Origin: Comamonadaceae bacterium
GTDB lineage: Bacteria; Pseudomonadota; Gammaproteobacteria; Burkholderiales; Burkholderiaceae_C
Direction: 5' to 3'
Length of the DNA stretch: 7,854 nucleotides
Assembly: GCA_947458415.1 (NCBI GenBank)
Contig: CANGZG010000110.1
Coordinates: forward strand, 1 to 7,854
Under the pieces are notes generated by a model. It was not told the origin of the DNA, did no database searches, and saw only the letters and a program-made list of their open reading frames with translations. Made by a program: the position numbers and the translations under genes. Below, piece after piece: positions 5,794 to 7,854 of the stretch. Numbering within the stretch: the stretch's first letter is position 1; each line of letters opens with the position of its first letter.

Positions 5794-7622
5794 GGGTTAG
5801 CTCCGGAGCGTCTGTGGGATGCATTCTGCATCAGTTGAATGGCCAGGGCCTCGCCGAGTTTGATGCCATCGACAGCCGCCGACAAAATCCCGCCTGCGTA
5901 GCCGGCGCCTTCACCGCCGGGGAACAAACCGCGCAGGTTGGGGCTTTGCAGTTGTGCATCGCGGTCAATGCGCAAGGGTGAGGATGTGCGGGTTTCAACG
6001 CCAGTCAATACCGCATCGGCGCGGTCAAAGCCTTTGATCTTTTGACCAAACACGGGCAGGGCCTCGCGCATGGCTTCGATGGCGTAGAGGGGCAGCACCT
6101 GCGCCAAATCGGTCATGTGCACACCGGGTCGGTAAGACGGTTCGACATCGCCCAATGCGCTAGACGCTTGGCCCCGCAGCAAGTCGCCCACCAACTGCCC
6201 GGGTGCGCGGTAGTCGCTGCCACCGGCGGTGAACGCCAGAGACTCGAGCTGGCGTTGCAACACCATGCCCGCCAATGGATGAAAACCGTCTGGGGTGTCG
6301 CGGGTGTCCAACCGAACCGCATTGCCCACCTCTTGACCCAGTACCGACTCCCACAGCGAGGGGTCTTGGGGGAAATCGCGCGGATCAATACCGACCACGA
6401 TGCCCGCATTGGCATTGCGTTCGTTGCGCGAGTACTGGCTCATGCCATTGGTGACCACGCGGCCTGCCTCGCTGGTGGCCGCCACCACGGTACCGCCGGG
6501 GCACATGCAAAAACTGTAGACCGAACGCCCGTTGGCGGCATGGTGAACCAGTTTGTAATCGGCCGCACCCAACATGGGGTGACCGGCATGGATGCCCCAA
6601 CGTGCGCGGTCGATCATGCCTTGTGGGTGCTCAATTCGCACACCGATGGAGAACGGTTTGGCTTGCATGGCCACGCCATGGCGGTGCAGCATGGTGAAGC
6701 TGTCGCGGGCGCTGTGCCCCAGCGCCATCACGACCCATTTCGCATTCAAGCTGTAGGGCACGCCGGTGTCTTGCGGCAGTATGTCAAGCGCTTGCAGTTG
6801 CGTTTGTGCGCCGAGGTGTTCAGTGCGGATATCGGTCACGCGTTGGTTGAACCGCAGCTCGCCGCCCAAACGAATGATTTCTTCGCGCAAACCTTCCACC
6901 ACCTTCACCAGTTTGAAAGTGCCGATGTGCGGGTGTGCCGCCCACAAGATGTCTTCAGGCGCGCCAAAACGCACCAACTCTTGCATCACTTTGCGTCCCA
7001 AGTGACGCGGGTCTTTGATTTGGCTGTAGAGCTTGCCATCAGAAAAAGTGCCTGCGCCACCCTCGCCAAATTGCACATTGCTTTCGGGGTTCAGCACCGA
7101 TTTGCGCCACAAACCCCATGTGTCTTTCGTGCGTTGACGCACCGGTGGTCCCCGCTCGATGACGATGGGCTTGAGCCCCATTTGCGCCAGCACCAACGCG
7201 GCAAACATGCCGCAAGGGCCAAACCCCACCACGACCGGACGCATGCCATCAGACGGGTTGTGGTCAGCACTTGCTTGGACTGGCGCACGCCAATGCATGT
7301 CGGGCGTGGCTTGGATGTGCGGATGTTGGGCGTGTTGTTGCAGCAGTTGTGTGGCTTGCGCTGCACTGTGCAGCGAAATGTCGACGATGTAGACCACCCA
7401 AAGTTGCTGTTTGCGGGCATCAAAGCTGCGCTTGAACACAGACAGGCTGGCGATATCGGTCGCATCCATTTGCAAGGTGTCTGCGGCCAGCGCTTGCAGC
7501 GCAGCCAGTGGGTGAGGGGGAAATTGCCGATCGGCGTGCGTCTCGGCGGGTGCATCGGCGGCGCGCGGCGCCATCTGGGGCAGTGCCGACAAAGGCAACT
7601 TGAGTTCAGACAAGCGAATCAT
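5790..7622 (-). CDS. FAD-dependent dehydrogenase, COG2509 type
   Basis: A 610-residue protein resembling the uncharacterised FAD-dependent dehydrogenases grouped as COG2509. A variable N-terminal domain of about 120 residues is followed by the dinucleotide-binding motif VVGFGPCG (131-137) and its acidic strand end IVIERG. NVQFGEGGAGTFSDGKL (182-197) is the family hallmark. Then come HIGTFKL (232-238), VVMALGHSARD (297-307), FSIGVRIEHP (324-333), a CMCPGG segment (372-377) near the likely active site, and LFPGGEGAGYAGGI (567-579), which contacts FAD. Substrate and partner are unknown. ATG 7622 is chosen because MIRLSELKLP is the usual family start. The frame is open up to 7724, but that part reads like leader sequence. 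The ribosome-binding site is poor. This is the first gene of the operon with cysK and the radical SAM gene, and its stop overlaps the cysK start by ATGA. Confidence 0.9.
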   Translation of the reverse strand: MIRLSELKLPLSALPQMAPRAADAPAETHADRQFPPHPLAALQALAADTLQMDATDIASLSVFKRSFDARKQQLWVVYIVDISLHSAAQATQLLQQHAQHPHIQATPDMHWRAPVQASADHNPSDGMRPVVVGFGPCGMFAALVLAQMGLKPIVIERGPPVRQRTKDTWGLWRKSVLNPESNVQFGEGGAGTFSDGKLYSQIKDPRHLGRKVMQELVRFGAPEDILWAAHPHIGTFKLVKVVEGLREEIIRLGGELRFNQRVTDIRTEHLGAQTQLQALDILPQDTGVPYSLNAKWVVMALGHSARDSFTMLHRHGVAMQAKPFSIGVRIEHPQGMIDRARWGIHAGHPMLGAADYKLVHHAANGRSVYSFCMCPGGTVVAATSEAGRVVTNGMSQYSRNERNANAGIVVGIDPRDFPQDPSLWESVLGQEVGNAVRLDTRDTPDGFHPLAGMVLQRQLESLAFTAGGSDYRAPGQLVGDLLRGQASSALGDVEPSYRPGVHMTDLAQVLPLYAIEAMREALPVFGQKIKGFDRADAVLTGVETRTSSPLRIDRDAQLQSPNLRGLFPGGEGAGYAGGILSAAVDGIKLGEALAIQLMQNASHRRSGANP

Positions 7623-7665
7623 GTGGCAGGGCCCGTGGTTATCGGGCAGGCAATGGAAGCAACCG

Positions 7666-7671
7666 ATTTTA
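7666..7671 (-). promoter_or_regulatory. candidate -10 box for the FAD-cysK-radical SAM operon
   Basis: On the - strand, TAAAAT (7671 down to 7666) matches five of six bases of the -10 consensus and would place a transcript start near 7659, about 37 bases before the ATG at 7622. No good -35 lies at the right distance. The inverted repeat at 7679-7706 occupies that position, which would suit an activator or repressor site. Confidence 0.3.
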
Positions 7672-7678
7672 GGCGTCA

Positions 7679-7706
7679 CAGCCTGAACAGCTATTTTTTC
7701 AGGCTG
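7679..7706. repeat. perfect 9-bp inverted repeat in the divergent promoter region
   Basis: CAGCCTGAA (7679-7687) and TTCAGGCTG (7698-7706) are exact reverse complements with a 10-base AT-rich centre (CAGCTATTTT). No T-run follows on either strand, so it is not a normal terminator. It is in the right place to be an operator for the leftward operon and could also touch rnpB expression. A decayed member of a dispersed intergenic repeat is the alternative. Confidence 0.5.
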
Positions 7707-7744
7707 GCGTTTGGCGTAGATCAACCCGTTTGAAGCCGCGGGCG

Positions 7745-7750
7745 GATAAT
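7745..7750 (+). promoter_or_regulatory. -10 box of rnpB
   Basis: GATAAT matches five of six consensus bases and ends 6 bases before the expected 5' end of the RNase P RNA at 7757, the correct spacing for a -10 element. No clear -35 is present 16-18 bases upstream. Confidence 0.5.
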
Positions 7751-7756
7751 GCCCAT

Positions 7757-7854
7757 GTGAAGCTCGCTAGGCCGTCGCTGGTGTCATCTGGGAAACCTGA
7801 CACTGGAGGAACGTCCGGACTGCACAGGACAGCGCAGGAGGTAACACCTCTCCA
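7757..7854 (+). ncRNA. rnpB: RNase P RNA, type A, 5' part
   Basis: The catalytic RNA that trims the 5' leader of precursor tRNAs. About the first 98 bases are present and the rest lies beyond the window. The start GAAGCTCGCTAGG...GTCGC matches the P1/P2 entry of bacterial type A RNA (compare GAAGCTGACC...GTCGC in E. coli). GTGTCA (7781-7786) pairs perfectly with TGACAC (7798-7803), forming the P3 hairpin. The strongly conserved block is GAGGAACGTCCGGACT (7806-7821), matching GAGGAAAGTCCGGGCT in E. coli, the P4 strand and conserved region I. It is followed by CACAGGACAG and the P8 stem-loop GAGG-TAACA-CCTC (7838-7850). The 5' end is placed by this alignment from memory and by the -10 box, and may be off by a few bases. 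Confidence 0.93.

Noticed and set aside
7623..7724. Extended start of the FAD enzyme giving 34 more residues with several cysteines
   Set aside because: The family begins at MIRLSELKLP. The extension would include the candidate -10 box and inverted repeat, so it is more likely untranslated.
6042..7733. A 563-codon open frame on the + strand opposite the flavoenzyme gene
   Set aside because: It has no recognisable motif and an odd composition rich in His, Gln and Arg. It would also cover the rnpB upstream region. Codon bias of the real gene leaves the reverse frame open.

Overview
The window looks like ordinary chromosome from a betaproteobacterium, most likely of the order Burkholderiales. 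The base composition is moderately GC-rich (estimated by eye). The lineage signals are the DUF3025 protein following pyrC, the cysteine synthase ending, and the start of a type A RNase P RNA whose J-region has GAGGAACGTCCGGACT. No insertion sequence, phage gene, tRNA, CRISPR array or attachment site was seen, and no stretch over 300 bases lacks a gene.

Left half, + strand. The window opens inside the last 44 codons of a PagL-like lipid A 3-O-deacylase. It continues with pyrC (dihydroorotase), a DUF3025 gene that begins 3 bases after the pyrC stop, and htpX (membrane zinc protease). A strong intrinsic terminator closes htpX. Its hairpin is built from the last codons of the converging gene on the other strand.

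Right half, - strand. Three genes read leftward from about 7622: an FAD-dependent dehydrogenase of the COG2509 type, cysK (cysteine synthase A, overlapping the previous stop by ATGA), and a large radical SAM protein with a cobalamin-binding-like N-terminal region. Spacing suggests one operon. Only the cysK product has a settled function (O-acetylserine plus sulfide to cysteine). The two flanking redox or radical enzymes are of unknown substrate.

Right edge, + strand. rnpB, the RNA subunit of RNase P, starts at about 7757 and runs off the window. It is divergent from the FAD-cysK-radical SAM operon. The 134-base divergent region holds a -10-like box for each direction and a perfect 9-bp inverted repeat.

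The best candidate for something undescribed is the COG2509-cysK-radical SAM operon. Its radical SAM member has a cluster motif spaced CX4CX2C instead of CX3CX2C, has no DxHxxG cobalamin motif, and carries about 165 extra residues inside its N-terminal domain. Everything else looks like housekeeping.
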